NCBI RefSeq assembly: GCF_030811555.1
Contig: NZ_JAUSQZ010000001.1
Span: 5,763,241-5,827,240 of the forward strand
Source of the DNA: Kineosporia succinea
GTDB taxonomy: Bacteria; Actinomycetota; Actinomycetes; Actinomycetales; Kineosporiaceae
Length of the DNA: 64,000 nucleotides
Direction of reading: 5' to 3'
Positions 20,750 through 29,817 of the stretch are shown piece after piece (the stretch's first letter is position 1; the number at the start of each line of letters is the position of its first letter). A program made the position numbers and the translations under genes. The notes below the pieces were generated by a model, which made no database searches, was not told the origin of the DNA, and was given only the letters and a program-made list of their open reading frames with translations.

Positions 20750-22360
20750 TCAGCGCGGCAGGGCTTTCGCCGTCACCGCGTCGCACATCTGCTCGGCCGC
20801 CGTGATCGTCTCCTCCCACTGCGCGGGCAGCGCCCCGGTGGGTTCGCGGCGGGCCTGGGCGGTGGCCCGGCGGGCCTCGCCGAGCTGCTGGTAGGCCGCC
20901 CTCCGCAGCGCGTGCCGCTGGGCCGGCGGGGCTTCGGGCGCCAGGGCCCGGTAGCGCTCGGCGGCGGCGAGCGCGGCCCCGGTCTGGGCCTGTGCCCGGT
21001 CGGAGGCCGAGCGGGGCCAGAACACGAAGTGCACGGCCAGCACCACCACGGCCGCGATCGCGGTGTCGAGGATGCGTGGCAGGTACAGGGCTCGGTGGTC
21101 GCCGAGCAGGTCCAGCAGCACGAAGACCACGCCGGTCAGCCCGGTCGTGGCGACGGCGTAGTGGTGGCGCACGCCGACGGCCATCAGGGCGCCGAAGACC
21201 GCGACCGCGGCGATCAGGGCCCATCGTGCGTCGGTCACCAGCACCACGGCGCCGATGGCGGCCACGCCCGCCACGGTGCCCAGGCAGCGGTGCAGGCTGC
21301 GGCTGAACACCGGCCCGAAGTCCGGTTTGTAGACGAAGGCGACGGTCATCGGCAGCCAGTAGCCGCGGGGTGCGTCGGTGGCGGTCGCGATCAGCTGGGT
21401 GATCAGGACGCAGAGCGCGAGCAGGGACGCGTAGCGCAGGTGGGCGGCGCGGGTCGCCCACGGGCGGGCGGGGGTCTGCAGGGGGACGTCGGCCACCGGT
21501 CCGGTGCCGCTGGCCACGCAGACGGTGGCCAGGGCGCGTTCGCCCGGGGTGCCGGGGGCGAAGTGCGGGGTGGCGGGCAGGGCCTCGGTCCCGGAGAAGA
21601 GGCGCTGCTCCATGCGCCGGGGCGCGCCGGTGACCTCGGGGGTGAGCGGATGGCCTTCCCACAGCAGGGTCGTCACCGCCTCGCCCAGCGGCACGGCCAG
21701 GTGGAAAGCCCGCACCAGTCGCCCGGTCCCGGAGTCCGGCCCGGAGCGGCTGCCGTGGGCCAGGTGGGGTGCCATCACTTCGTGGGCGTGGTCGAGGGCC
21801 TCGCTCAGGTGGCGGCGGGCGTCCTCGGCGCCGGGGGTGCCCGCGCTCTGCAGGGCCCGTGCGGCGCTGCGGTACACGGCGCGCACCGCGGCCTTCTCGA
21901 TCTCGTGGCGGGCCCACAGCCACGGGGTCACGGACATGGCCAGCACCAGCAGGGTCCCGGCGGACAGGGCCAGCGGGGCCTGCCAGAACGGGCCGGGGAC
22001 CGGGATGCCGCTGCCGATGACCGCCCCGAGAAGGAAGTGCATCCCGCCCACGGAGGCCACGCGTCCGTAGGGGCTGACCAGACCCGAGACGAAACCGGCG
22101 GCCACCAGGCAGACCGCGACCACGGCCCCGTGCCCGGTGCGCAGCGCCAGTTCGCCGGCGAGCAGGCCGGCCGCGGCGGCCGCGGCCAGTGCGAGCAGGC
22201 GGTGCGAGCGGGCTCGGTAGGGGTCGGCGCCGTCCTGGCCGACGCCCCACAGCGCGCCGACGGCGGCGATCACGGCCAGGGTGGTCGAGCCGGTCCAGAC
22301 GCCCAGCAGCAGGGGCAGGGTGAGCGCGGCGGCTCCCCGGGCGGCGGCTCCGACGGGCAT
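20750..22360 (-). CDS. FUSC-family membrane protein
   Basis: A 536-residue protein with two hydrophobic blocks (about 10-150 and 325-465) separated by a soluble helical region, the layout of FUSC/aromatic acid exporter (fusaric acid resistance-like) proteins. The second block contains GYWLPMTVAFVYKPDFG and RCLGTVAG, strong family landmarks. It probably exports organic acids, but the substrate is unknown. Start ATG 22360 with AAAGGGGA seven bases upstream. Confidence 0.85.
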   Translation of the reverse strand: MPVGAAARGAAALTLPLLLGVWTGSTTLAVIAAVGALWGVGQDGADPYRARSHRLLALAAAAAAGLLAGELALRTGHGAVVAVCLVAAGFVSGLVSPYGRVASVGGMHFLLGAVIGSGIPVPGPFWQAPLALSAGTLLVLAMSVTPWLWARHEIEKAAVRAVYRSAARALQSAGTPGAEDARRHLSEALDHAHEVMAPHLAHGSRSGPDSGTGRLVRAFHLAVPLGEAVTTLLWEGHPLTPEVTGAPRRMEQRLFSGTEALPATPHFAPGTPGERALATVCVASGTGPVADVPLQTPARPWATRAAHLRYASLLALCVLITQLIATATDAPRGYWLPMTVAFVYKPDFGPVFSRSLHRCLGTVAGVAAIGAVVLVTDARWALIAAVAVFGALMAVGVRHHYAVATTGLTGVVFVLLDLLGDHRALYLPRILDTAIAAVVVLAVHFVFWPRSASDRAQAQTGAALAAAERYRALAPEAPPAQRHALRRAAYQQLGEARRATAQARREPTGALPAQWEETITAAEQMCDAVTAKALPR

Positions 22361-22671
22361 GAGGGCGTCCCCTTTCGCGGTTCGGGCCTCCGCGATGAGG
22401 GACGGGTGGTGTCACCGGAACGGTAACCGACGTGGCCGACCGTCGTGGACGTCCGGAGCGGGAGGCGCTCAGGGTGATCGGCGGAGGTGATCTGCGCCAC
22501 CGCCCGGTCACGGAGGGTCGGCTCCCAACGGGTGAAACTCACGGCGCGTACCTGCGTCTTCGTCCCGAACGGCGGCATGGTTGCCTGGTGTGACCGGGCG
22601 GGCGGCCGAAGGAATACTCGGTCCGTGCCGGCCAGTTGTTGCCAGCACCCGAAGGAAATGAGGTACCACCT
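22361..22671. other. Intergenic region between divergent genes
   Basis: It separates the FUSC gene (minus) from the small DUF7455-type gene (plus). I see no RNA gene, repeat or convincing palindrome; short frames on both strands look like chance. Confidence 0.4.
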
Positions 22672-22983
22672 GTGACCGCCATCGCTCCCGAGATGCAGGC
22701 CCGCACCGCTTCGTCTGCCTTCGACGAGATCCCGGCCCTGACGGCGGCCGACCGCTGCGACGCGACCACGACCACGATCCGTGACGGGTCGGGCAGTGCC
22801 AACCCGCGGGTGGCCTGCGGCGCCCAGGCGTACGTGACCGCGCTCTTCCCCAGCGGCAACTCGCTGCTGTTCTGCGCGCACCACGGTCACGCCTTCGAAG
22901 CCAGCCTGGTCGAGCGCGGCGCCGTGATCCGCGACGACTCGCAGGTGCTGCAGCAGAACACCAAGCCGGGCGCCTCCGCCTGA
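22672..22983 (+). CDS. Small DUF7455-type zinc-ribbon-like protein with an internal insertion
   Basis: A 103-residue protein. It has the actinobacterial DUF7455 pattern: LTAADRCD, then CGAQAYV, then LLFCAHHGHAFE. In the usual form the first two cysteines are close together (RCDRCGAQAYV). Here about 18 residues rich in Thr/Ser/Gly (ATTTTIRDGSGSANPRVA) separate them. GTG 22672 has GAGGT upstream; ATG 22693 is an alternative. Function is unknown; four Cys/His positions suggest zinc binding. Confidence 0.7.
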   Translation: MTAIAPEMQARTASSAFDEIPALTAADRCDATTTTIRDGSGSANPRVACGAQAYVTALFPSGNSLLFCAHHGHAFEASLVERGAVIRDDSQVLQQNTKPGASA

Positions 22984-22990
22984 TCCTGCC

Positions 22991-23027
22991 GGTCGTGCGG
23001 GCGCTCCCGGGGAGGGCCCGCACGACC
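22991..23027. terminator. Bidirectional terminator hairpin
   Basis: The arms GGTCGTGCGGGC (22991-23002) and GCCCGCACGACC (23016-23027) pair perfectly over 12 bp, between the small protein gene and the convergent aldo/keto reductase gene. Confidence 0.8.
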
Positions 23028-23039
23028 CGGTTCCACCGT

Positions 23040-23921
23040 CTAGGCCTCGGGGATCACCCGGTCGAACATCTCCGCCCGCGGCACGTCCGGGTCGGGCCCG
23101 TTGCGCTTGTCGCGGTCGAGGGCGTCGATCGCTTCCAGTTCCGCGTCCGTCAGCTCGAAGTCGAAGACCGCGAAGTTCTCGGCGATCCGGCCCGGGTTGA
23201 CCGACTTCGGGATCGCCGAGCGGCCCTGCTGCAGGTGCCAGCGCAGCATGACCTGCGCCACCGACTTGCCGTGGCGCCCGGCGATCGTGGTCAGCGCCGG
23301 GTCTTCCATGACGTTGACCCGGTCTGGCGCCCAGCCCGGGTAGAACGTGATCCCGCCGATCGGTGACCAGGCCTGCGTCACGATCCCCAGCGACGCGTGC
23401 ATCTTCTGCAGCGCGGGCTGCACGAAGTACGGGTGCAGCTCGACCTGGTTCACGGCCGGCACGATCTCGGTGCGGGCCATCAGGTCCTCCAGGTGCGGGG
23501 GCCGGAAGTTGCTGACGCCGATCGCGCGCACCTTCCCCTCGGCGAGCAGGCGCTCCAGGGCCCGGTAGGCGTCCACCGTCGCCTCGAACCGGTCGGTGGC
23601 GGGCTGGTGCAGGATCAGCAGGTCGAGCTGCTCGATCCCGAGCTTGCCCACGGCCTTGTCGAAGCCGTGCAGCGTGGCGTCGAATCCGTAGTCGCTGACC
23701 CAGATCTTGGTCTCGACGAAGATCTCCGACCGGTCGACCCCGGAGGCGCGGATGCCCTCGCCGACCTGCCGCTCGTTGCCGTAGGCGGCGGCCGTGTCGA
23801 TGTGCCGGTAGCCGGTCTGCAGGGCGGTGCGCACCGCGTCGGCGGTCTCGGCCGGGGCGCTCTGGTACACGCCCAGGCCGAGGGCCGGCATCGTCACACC
23901 GTTGTTCAGAGTGAGCTTCAT
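23040..23921 (-). CDS. Aldo/keto reductase
   Basis: A 293-residue NADPH-dependent reductase of the AKR superfamily. Signatures are GYRHIDTAAAYGNE (catalytic Asp and Tyr), ETKIW (Lys), LLILHQP (His), GVSNF and the C-terminal IPKSVNPGRIAEN cofactor motif. It resembles the 2,5-diketogluconate/AKR5 type; the substrate is unknown. The start taken is ATG 23921 (MKLTLNNG), which fits family N termini better than the GTG at 23945. Confidence 0.9.
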   Translation of the reverse strand: MKLTLNNGVTMPALGLGVYQSAPAETADAVRTALQTGYRHIDTAAAYGNERQVGEGIRASGVDRSEIFVETKIWVSDYGFDATLHGFDKAVGKLGIEQLDLLILHQPATDRFEATVDAYRALERLLAEGKVRAIGVSNFRPPHLEDLMARTEIVPAVNQVELHPYFVQPALQKMHASLGIVTQAWSPIGGITFYPGWAPDRVNVMEDPALTTIAGRHGKSVAQVMLRWHLQQGRSAIPKSVNPGRIAENFAVFDFELTDAELEAIDALDRDKRNGPDPDVPRAEMFDRVIPEA

Positions 23922-24213
23922 GCTCGTCACGCTAGCCCTGGTCACAGCCGCGCAGGAGGGAAGAGCATTACCCCCCCGGGCCCGGAATACCAGCCCCGGC
24001 GGACCGGCGGTCCATCCGGCCGCCGCGGCGCGATCCCCGCACCGGCCGAGCCGATTCCGGCGCCGATGCTGACAATTCGCCTTTGGGTGGTTGTCGCACC
24101 GGCCGTTCGGCTCAATCCGGGCCTCAGGTCCCGACCGGTGAAGCCGGATCGGAATCGGTTGGCACCACGGTTTTTACAGACCTGAAACATCGCCGTGTCG
24201 TGCTCGGAGGAGG

Positions 24214-24242
24214 TTGAATACCGGGACCATTGGCCTTACGGT
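24214..24242 (+). promoter_or_regulatory. Candidate sigma-70 promoter for xdhABC
   Basis: -35 TTGAAT (24214-24219), 17-bp spacer, -10 TACGGT (24237-24242). The predicted start point falls at about 24249-24250, on the ATG of a short frame. Bases 23922-24213 hold no feature I can support. Confidence 0.5.
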
Positions 24243-24249
24243 GACCGCC

Positions 24250-24411
24250 ATGGATCTCCGCTCCCACTCCCACAGCACCGCCTGGGTGCGGGGGCGTATC
24301 GCGCACGGGCACCTCCTCGAGCAGGTCGTCAGCCCGCCGCCGCTACGCCAGAAAGCCGGAGCATGCACACCACCCGAAATGTCACCGTCAACGGCGGCCC
24401 CGTCCCGCTGA
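24250..24411 (+). CDS. Possible leaderless upstream ORF overlapping xdhA
   Basis: A 53-codon frame beginning MDLRSHSHSTAWVRG at the predicted transcription start, rich in His, Arg and Pro. It overlaps the start of xdhA by 49 bases in another frame. Leaderless mRNAs are common in actinobacteria, so it could be a regulatory leader peptide. The case rests only on the promoter position, so it may equally be chance. Confidence 0.3.
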   Translation: MDLRSHSHSTAWVRGRIAHGHLLEQVVSPPPLRQKAGACTPPEMSPSTAAPSR

Positions 24412-25751
24412 CCGGGGTCGCCCCGCACACCTCCGCCCTTGATCTTCTGCGCTCGCAGGGGCTTCTCGGCGCCAAGGAGGGCTGTGCCGAGGGCGAGTGC
24501 GGTGCCTGCGCCGTCCTGGTGGCCCGTCCGGGCGTGGCCGCGGAGACCGAGTGGACCGCGATCAACGCCTGCCTGGTGCCGGCCGCGGATCTGGCCGACC
24601 AGGAGGTCCGCACGGTCGAGGGCCTCGGCACACCCGGCGACCTGCATCCGGTGCAGGCCGAGCTGGCCGGGCGCGGCGGTTCGCAGTGCGGTTACTGCAC
24701 GCCCGGCTTCGTGTGCAGCATGGCCGCCGAGTACTACCGTCCCGATCGCGGCGAGCACTTCGACCTGCACGCGCTGAGCGGAAATCTGTGCCGCTGCACG
24801 GGCTATCGCCCGATTCGTGACGCGGCTCAGGCGCTCGGGCAACCACCGGCGGCGGACGCGCTGGTCGCCCGGTGCGCGCAGGCGCCCCCCACGCTCTCCT
24901 CGCTCGAGCAGGGAGCGTTCCTGCGTCCGGTCACGCTCGAGGCGGCCCTGCGCCTGCTCGCCGAGCGCGACGACCTGACCGTGGTCGCCGGGTCCACCGA
25001 CCTCGGGGTGGACGTCAACCTCAAGGGTTTCCGGCCCGCGGCCCTGCTCTCGATCGCTCACCTCGACGAGCTGCGCACCTTCTCGGTGTCCGGCGAGGCG
25101 GTCGAGATCGGCGCCGCCCTCACCCTGAGCGAGGCCGAACGGCGGCTCGGTGACACGGTTCCGCTGCTGTCGCGGCTCATTCCGCAGTTCGCCTCCCGGC
25201 TCATCCGCAACTCGGCGACGTTCGGCGGGAGCCTGGGCACCGCGTCCCCCATCGGTGACCTGGCCCCGGTGCTGCTCGCCCTGGACGCCACCCTCGTGCT
25301 GGCCTCGGCGCGGGGCACCCGCGAGGTGCCCGTGCGCGACTACTTCACCGGCTACCGCACCAGCGTGCGATCCCGCGACGAGATCATCGCCGCCCTGCGG
25401 ATCCCGCTGCCCGCCCCGGCCCACGTGGCCTTCCAGAAGATCGCCAAACGCAAGTTCGACGACATCTCCAGCGTCGCGGTGGCCATCGCGATCGACGTCG
25501 AGGGCGGGGTGGTCTCCCGGGCGCGCATCGGTCTCGGCGGGATCGCCGCCACCCCGATCCGGGCGCTGGCCACCGAGGCCACGCTGATCGACCGGCCCTG
25601 GAACCGCGAGACCATCGAGGCCGCCGCCCCGGTGCTGGCCGGCGAGGGCACCCCGATGAGTGACCACCGGGCCAGCTCCGCCTACCGCTCGGCCATGCTC
25701 GGCGAGGCCCTGCGCCGGTTCGGCGCCGAAGAGATGCTGGAGGTGTCATGA
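24363..25751 (+). CDS. xdhA: Xanthine dehydrogenase small subunit (2Fe-2S and FAD)
   Basis: A 462-residue fusion of iron-sulfur and FAD domains, as in bacterial XdhA. The first 2Fe-2S cluster uses C41, C46, C49 and C70 (CAEGECGAC), the second C109, C112, C143 and C145 (CGYC and CRC). Residues about 180-350 are the molybdopterin dehydrogenase FAD domain (VVAGSTDLGVDVN, FGGSLGTASPIGD), followed by the CO-dehydrogenase flavoprotein C-terminal domain. It carries electrons from the Mo subunit to NAD. Start ATG 24363; the stop overlaps xdhB (ATGA). Confidence 0.93.
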   Translation: MHTTRNVTVNGGPVPLTGVAPHTSALDLLRSQGLLGAKEGCAEGECGACAVLVARPGVAAETEWTAINACLVPAADLADQEVRTVEGLGTPGDLHPVQAELAGRGGSQCGYCTPGFVCSMAAEYYRPDRGEHFDLHALSGNLCRCTGYRPIRDAAQALGQPPAADALVARCAQAPPTLSSLEQGAFLRPVTLEAALRLLAERDDLTVVAGSTDLGVDVNLKGFRPAALLSIAHLDELRTFSVSGEAVEIGAALTLSEAERRLGDTVPLLSRLIPQFASRLIRNSATFGGSLGTASPIGDLAPVLLALDATLVLASARGTREVPVRDYFTGYRTSVRSRDEIIAALRIPLPAPAHVAFQKIAKRKFDDISSVAVAIAIDVEGGVVSRARIGLGGIAATPIRALATEATLIDRPWNRETIEAAAPVLAGEGTPMSDHRASSAYRSAMLGEALRRFGAEEMLEVS

Positions 25752-27982
25752 CCGTCGGACGGTCCGTCGCCCACGAGAGCGCCGCACTGCACGTCACCGG
25801 AACGGCCCTCTACACCGACGATCTCGTGCACCGCACCGCCCACGTGCTGCACGCCTACCCGGTGTCCGCGCCGCACGCGCACGCCCTGGTCACCCGGCTC
25901 GACGTCACCCCGGCCCACCGGATCGACGGCGTGGTGCGGGTTCTGACGGCCGCCGACGTGCCCGGCGTGAACGACGCCGGGGTCAAGCACGACGAGCCGC
26001 TGTTCCCGACCGAGATCATGTTCCGCGGCCACGCGGTGTGCTGGGTGCTGGGCGAGACGCTCGAGGCGGCCCGGCTGGGCGCGGCCGCGGTCGTCGTGGA
26101 CTACCAGGAACTCCCGGCCGTCATCACCGTGCCCGACGCCATCGCGGCCGGCAGCTACCAGGGCAACACGCTGCTGCTCGAACGGGGCGCCCCGGACTTC
26201 GAGCGCTGCGACCGGGTTTTCGAGGGTGAGTTCGAGTTCGCCGGGCAGGAGCACTTCTACCTCGAGACGCACTGCTCGCTGGCCCTGGTGGACGAGGCCG
26301 GGCAGGTCTTCGTGCAGGCCAGCACCCAGCACCCGAGCGAGACCCAGGAGATCGTCGCGCACGTGCTCGGCCTGAGCAGTCACGAGGTCACCGTGCAGTG
26401 CCTGCGCATGGGCGGTGGTTTCGGCGGCAAGGAGATGCAGCCGCACGGCCTGGCCGCGATCGCCGCGCTCGGCGCCACCCTCACGGGGCGCCCGGTGCGG
26501 TTGCGGCTGAACCGGGCGCAGGACATGGCGATGACCGGCAAACGCCACGGCTTCCACGCGTCCTGGCGGGTCGGTTTCTCCGGCGACGGCGACCTGCTGG
26601 CGCTGGAGGCGACACTGACCTCCGACGGCGGGTGGAGCCTCGACCTGTCCGAACCCGTTCTGTCCCGGGCACTGTGCCACATCGACAACGCCTACTGGAT
26701 TCCCGACATCCGGGTCACCGGCCGGGTCGCGCGCACCCACAAGACCTCGCAGACGGCCTTCCGCGGATTCGGCGGACCGCAGGGCATGCTGGTGATCGAG
26801 GACATCCTCGGCCGGTGCGCACCCCGGCTCGGCATCGCCCCGGAAGACCTGCGGCGCCGCAACTTCTACCGCGAGGGCCAGGACACCCCCTACGGGCAGC
26901 CGGTGCGGCACGCCGAGCGGCTGGGGCGCACCTGGCAGCAGGCGCTCGCGACCAGTCGATGGCACGAACGGCAGCGGGACGTCGCGGTTTTCAACGCCAC
27001 CCACGAACACCGCAAGCGCGCGCTGGCGATCACCCCGGTCAAGTTCGGCATCTCGTTCAACTTCACCGCCTTCAACCAGGCCGGCGCCCTCGTGCACGTC
27101 TACAAGGACGGATCGGTGCTGATCAATCACGGCGGCACCGAGATGGGCCAGGGCCTGCACACCAAGATGCTGCAGATCGCGGCGACCGCGCTCGGCCTCC
27201 CGCTGTCCCGGGTCCGGCTGGCCCCCACCCGCACCGACAAGGTGCCCAACACGTCCGCCACCGCCGCGTCCTCCGGCACCGACCTCAACGGCGGCGCCGT
27301 GAAGAACGCGTGCGAGCAGATCCTCGCCCGGATGGAGGGCGTGCCCGGCGACACCTGGGAACAGCGGGTCTCGAACGCCTACTTCGGGCGTGTCCAGCTC
27401 TCGGCCGCCGGTTACTACCGCACCGAGGGCATCCACTGGGACGCGATGGCCATGCGCGGAAACCCGTTCAAGTACTTCGTCTACGGCGTGGCGGTGGCCG
27501 AGGCCGAGGTCGACGCGTTCAGCGGCGCCTACGAGATCCGCCGCGTCGACATCGTGCACGACGTCGGCGACAGCATCTCGCCGCTCATCGACATCGGCCA
27601 GGTCGAGGGCGGGTTCCTGCAGGGGCTGGGCTGGCTCACCCTCGAGGACCTGCGCTGGCACGAAGAAGACGGGCGTCTGCTCACCGGCGGCGCGAGCACC
27701 TACAAGATCCCGAGCTTCTCCGAGATGCCCGCCGAGTTCAACGTCGGGTTCCTGCAGCAGGCCACCGAAGACGGCGTGGTGCACGGCTCCAAGGCGGTGG
27801 GCGAACCGCCGTTCATGCTCGCGTTCTCGGTCCGGGAGGCGCTGCGGCAGGCGGTCTCGGCGTTCGGGCCCGGTGACGCGCCCGTCGACCTGCCCTCCCC
27901 GGCCACCCCCGAACAGGTGTACTGGGCGATCCGGGCCACGGCGGCCCGCACCGCCGACGTGCGCCTGACCACCATGTCCTGA
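25748..27982 (+). CDS. xdhB: Xanthine dehydrogenase molybdenum-binding subunit
   Basis: A 744-residue molybdenum hydroxylase large subunit. The N-terminal hammerhead domain (GTALYTDDL) is followed by the Mo-pterin domains with RMGGGFGGKE, AFRGFGGPQG, the EMGQGLHTK motif and, near the C terminus, VGEPPFML, which carries the catalytic Glu. The family hydroxylates hypoxanthine and xanthine to urate. It starts at ATG 25748, overlapping xdhA by four bases. The small and large chains are separate, as in the Rhodobacter-type enzyme. Confidence 0.93.
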   Translation: MTVGRSVAHESAALHVTGTALYTDDLVHRTAHVLHAYPVSAPHAHALVTRLDVTPAHRIDGVVRVLTAADVPGVNDAGVKHDEPLFPTEIMFRGHAVCWVLGETLEAARLGAAAVVVDYQELPAVITVPDAIAAGSYQGNTLLLERGAPDFERCDRVFEGEFEFAGQEHFYLETHCSLALVDEAGQVFVQASTQHPSETQEIVAHVLGLSSHEVTVQCLRMGGGFGGKEMQPHGLAAIAALGATLTGRPVRLRLNRAQDMAMTGKRHGFHASWRVGFSGDGDLLALEATLTSDGGWSLDLSEPVLSRALCHIDNAYWIPDIRVTGRVARTHKTSQTAFRGFGGPQGMLVIEDILGRCAPRLGIAPEDLRRRNFYREGQDTPYGQPVRHAERLGRTWQQALATSRWHERQRDVAVFNATHEHRKRALAITPVKFGISFNFTAFNQAGALVHVYKDGSVLINHGGTEMGQGLHTKMLQIAATALGLPLSRVRLAPTRTDKVPNTSATAASSGTDLNGGAVKNACEQILARMEGVPGDTWEQRVSNAYFGRVQLSAAGYYRTEGIHWDAMAMRGNPFKYFVYGVAVAEAEVDAFSGAYEIRRVDIVHDVGDSISPLIDIGQVEGGFLQGLGWLTLEDLRWHEEDGRLLTGGASTYKIPSFSEMPAEFNVGFLQQATEDGVVHGSKAVGEPPFMLAFSVREALRQAVSAFGPGDAPVDLPSPATPEQVYWAIRATAARTADVRLTTMS

Positions 27983-28003
27983 TGTGAGAGCAGGAGGTGC
28001 CCG

Positions 28004-28792
28004 ATGGACTGGCTCCAGGGCGTTCAGCACCTGCGGGAGCACCACCAGCCCGGCGTGCTCGTCACGGTCGCGGCCGTGCGCGGGCACGCACCCCGGGAGG
28101 CCGGGGCCAAGATGGTCGTCGGCCCGCGCCGCACCTGGGGCACCGTCGGCGGCGGCAACCTCGAGGCGGTCGCGATCGAGCGGTCACGAGAGCCCCTGCC
28201 CGGCCCGGAGATGCTCACGATGAGACTGTCCGACAAGGCCCCGCACGAGCACGGCGTGCAGTGCTGCGGGGGAGAGGTCACGCTGCTGCTCGAGCCGCTG
28301 CCGGTGCCCCCGTCCGTCGCGATCTTCGGCGCCGGGCACGTCGGCCTCGAACTGGCCCGCATCCTGGCCCGGCACGACCTCGAGCTGCACCTGATCGACA
28401 CCCGCCCCGGGCAGCTGCACCCCGAAAGACTCTCCGCCCTCGAGGACTCCGAGGCGCGTGTGGTGGTGCACGAGGTGGCCCTGGCCCCCGAGCACGTGCT
28501 CAAGGTCCTCCCGGCGGGCACCCACGTGCTGATCATGACCCACGACCACGCCGAAGACCTGGCCATCTGCGACCAGGCGCTGCGCACGCCCGGCCTCGGC
28601 CCCGTCGGCCTGATCGGCAGCCGGGCCAAGGCCGTCACCTTCACCGCGAAACTGAAGGACGCGGGCCACGCGTCGGGACTGTCGGGCATCCGCTGCCCGG
28701 TGGGGGTCGCGGGGATCGCCGGCAAACACCCGGCGACCGTCGCCCTGAGCATCGCGGCCGAGCTGCTGCCCCTGCTGCTGTCGCCCCGGTAG
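28004..28792 (+). CDS. xdhC: XdhC molybdenum cofactor insertion chaperone
   Basis: A 262-residue accessory protein that sulfurates and inserts Mo cofactor into xanthine dehydrogenase. The N-terminal XdhC/CoxI domain contains GTVGGGNLE and HGVQCCGGEV (paired cysteines); a Rossmann C-terminal domain begins VAIFGAGHVG and contains GLIGSRAK. It lies 21 bp after xdhB, with AGGAGG upstream of ATG 28004, completing xdhABC. Confidence 0.92.
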   Translation: MDWLQGVQHLREHHQPGVLVTVAAVRGHAPREAGAKMVVGPRRTWGTVGGGNLEAVAIERSREPLPGPEMLTMRLSDKAPHEHGVQCCGGEVTLLLEPLPVPPSVAIFGAGHVGLELARILARHDLELHLIDTRPGQLHPERLSALEDSEARVVVHEVALAPEHVLKVLPAGTHVLIMTHDHAEDLAICDQALRTPGLGPVGLIGSRAKAVTFTAKLKDAGHASGLSGIRCPVGVAGIAGKHPATVALSIAAELLPLLLSPR

Positions 28793-28799
28793 AACGCAG

Positions 28800-29732
28800 T
28801 CACACCCCGGCGGCCCGCACCGCCGCGTGGAACGTCGCCGCGTTCTCCAGAAGTTCCTGCACCGACCGCGACGATCCGGCCGCGGTCAGGAACACGTGAT
28901 CCACCCCGACCTCGGCCAGCGCCGCCACGTCCTCGGCGAGCTGGTCGAAATCACCGGTGTAGGGCCGGCGCCCGGCCGACGTCACCCGCTCGAACCCGGC
29001 CACGGTCAGCTGGGCGATGATGCCGACGTCCAGCGGGTCCCGCCCGTACGAGGCCGCCTTCTCACGCAGCGCCGTGAGCGAGGCGCCCATCTGCGCCGCG
29101 GGGGTGGCCACGGGCACCCAGCCGTCGGCGCGGCGGGCGATGCGCTCGAGCACCCGGGGCCCGGCCCCGCCCAGGTACACCGGGATGCGCCCGGCCGGCT
29201 TGGGGCCGAACTCGGACGGGGCCAGGTCCCAGCGCTCGTTGCGGAACCGTGCCGGGTCCGGGCCCCAGGCGGCCGCCGCGATGTCGAGGAACTCGTCGAG
29301 CGCCGCACCCCGCTCGGCGATCGGACGCGGCGCGGCCGCGGCGAACTCGTCGGGCGACCAGCCCGTGCCCAGCCCCGCGATCAGCCGGCCGCCGCTGACC
29401 GCGTCGAGCGAGGCGAGGGTCTTGGCCAGCTGGACCGGCAGGTGCAGCGGGGCGATCAGCACGTTGGTGCCCAGCCGCACGCGGCTGGTCACGGCCGCCG
29501 CGGTGGCCAGCGCGGTCAGGGGCTCGGTGGTGTGACGGTAGCGGTCGGGCCAGGGCACGTCCGGCGCGCCGAACAGCCCGTGCGCCCCGCTCTGGTCGAG
29601 CGGGCGCAGCAGCCGCTCGAACGCCCAGACGCTGTCGAACCCGATCTCCTCGAAACCCGCCGCGGCGGTGGCGATGTCGGTGCCCGCCGCGTACCACTCG
29701 AACTGCGGGAGATTCACACCCAGCTTGATCAC
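28800..29732 (-). CDS. Luciferase-like (LLM class) flavin/F420-dependent oxidoreductase
   Basis: A 310-residue TIM-barrel protein. It has the F420-type LLM pattern: KLGVNLPQFEW, GFDSVWAFERLL, RVRLGTNVLI, then GRLIAGLGTGWSPDEF and PVYLGGAGPRVLERIAR. Such enzymes use F420 or FMN; actinobacteria make F420. The substrate is unknown. GTG start at 29732. It ends 7 bases from the convergent xdhC stop. Confidence 0.88.
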   Translation of the reverse strand: MIKLGVNLPQFEWYAAGTDIATAAAGFEEIGFDSVWAFERLLRPLDQSGAHGLFGAPDVPWPDRYRHTTEPLTALATAAAVTSRVRLGTNVLIAPLHLPVQLAKTLASLDAVSGGRLIAGLGTGWSPDEFAAAAPRPIAERGAALDEFLDIAAAAWGPDPARFRNERWDLAPSEFGPKPAGRIPVYLGGAGPRVLERIARRADGWVPVATPAAQMGASLTALREKAASYGRDPLDVGIIAQLTVAGFERVTSAGRRPYTGDFDQLAEDVAALAEVGVDHVFLTAAGSSRSVQELLENAATFHAAVRAAGV

Positions 29733-29817
29733 GTCCGACGACCCCCTGCGCGATGATGGTCCTGGTCGCCGTAGCCTAACCGGGCAAAAGGGGCAGGTGT
29801 GTGCCCGCGTCCCCCGC

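Noticed and set aside
25682-28087. Open frame of about 800 codons on the minus strand
   Set aside because: Antisense to xdhB; composition is low complexity in Arg, Gly and Val, and no motif is present.
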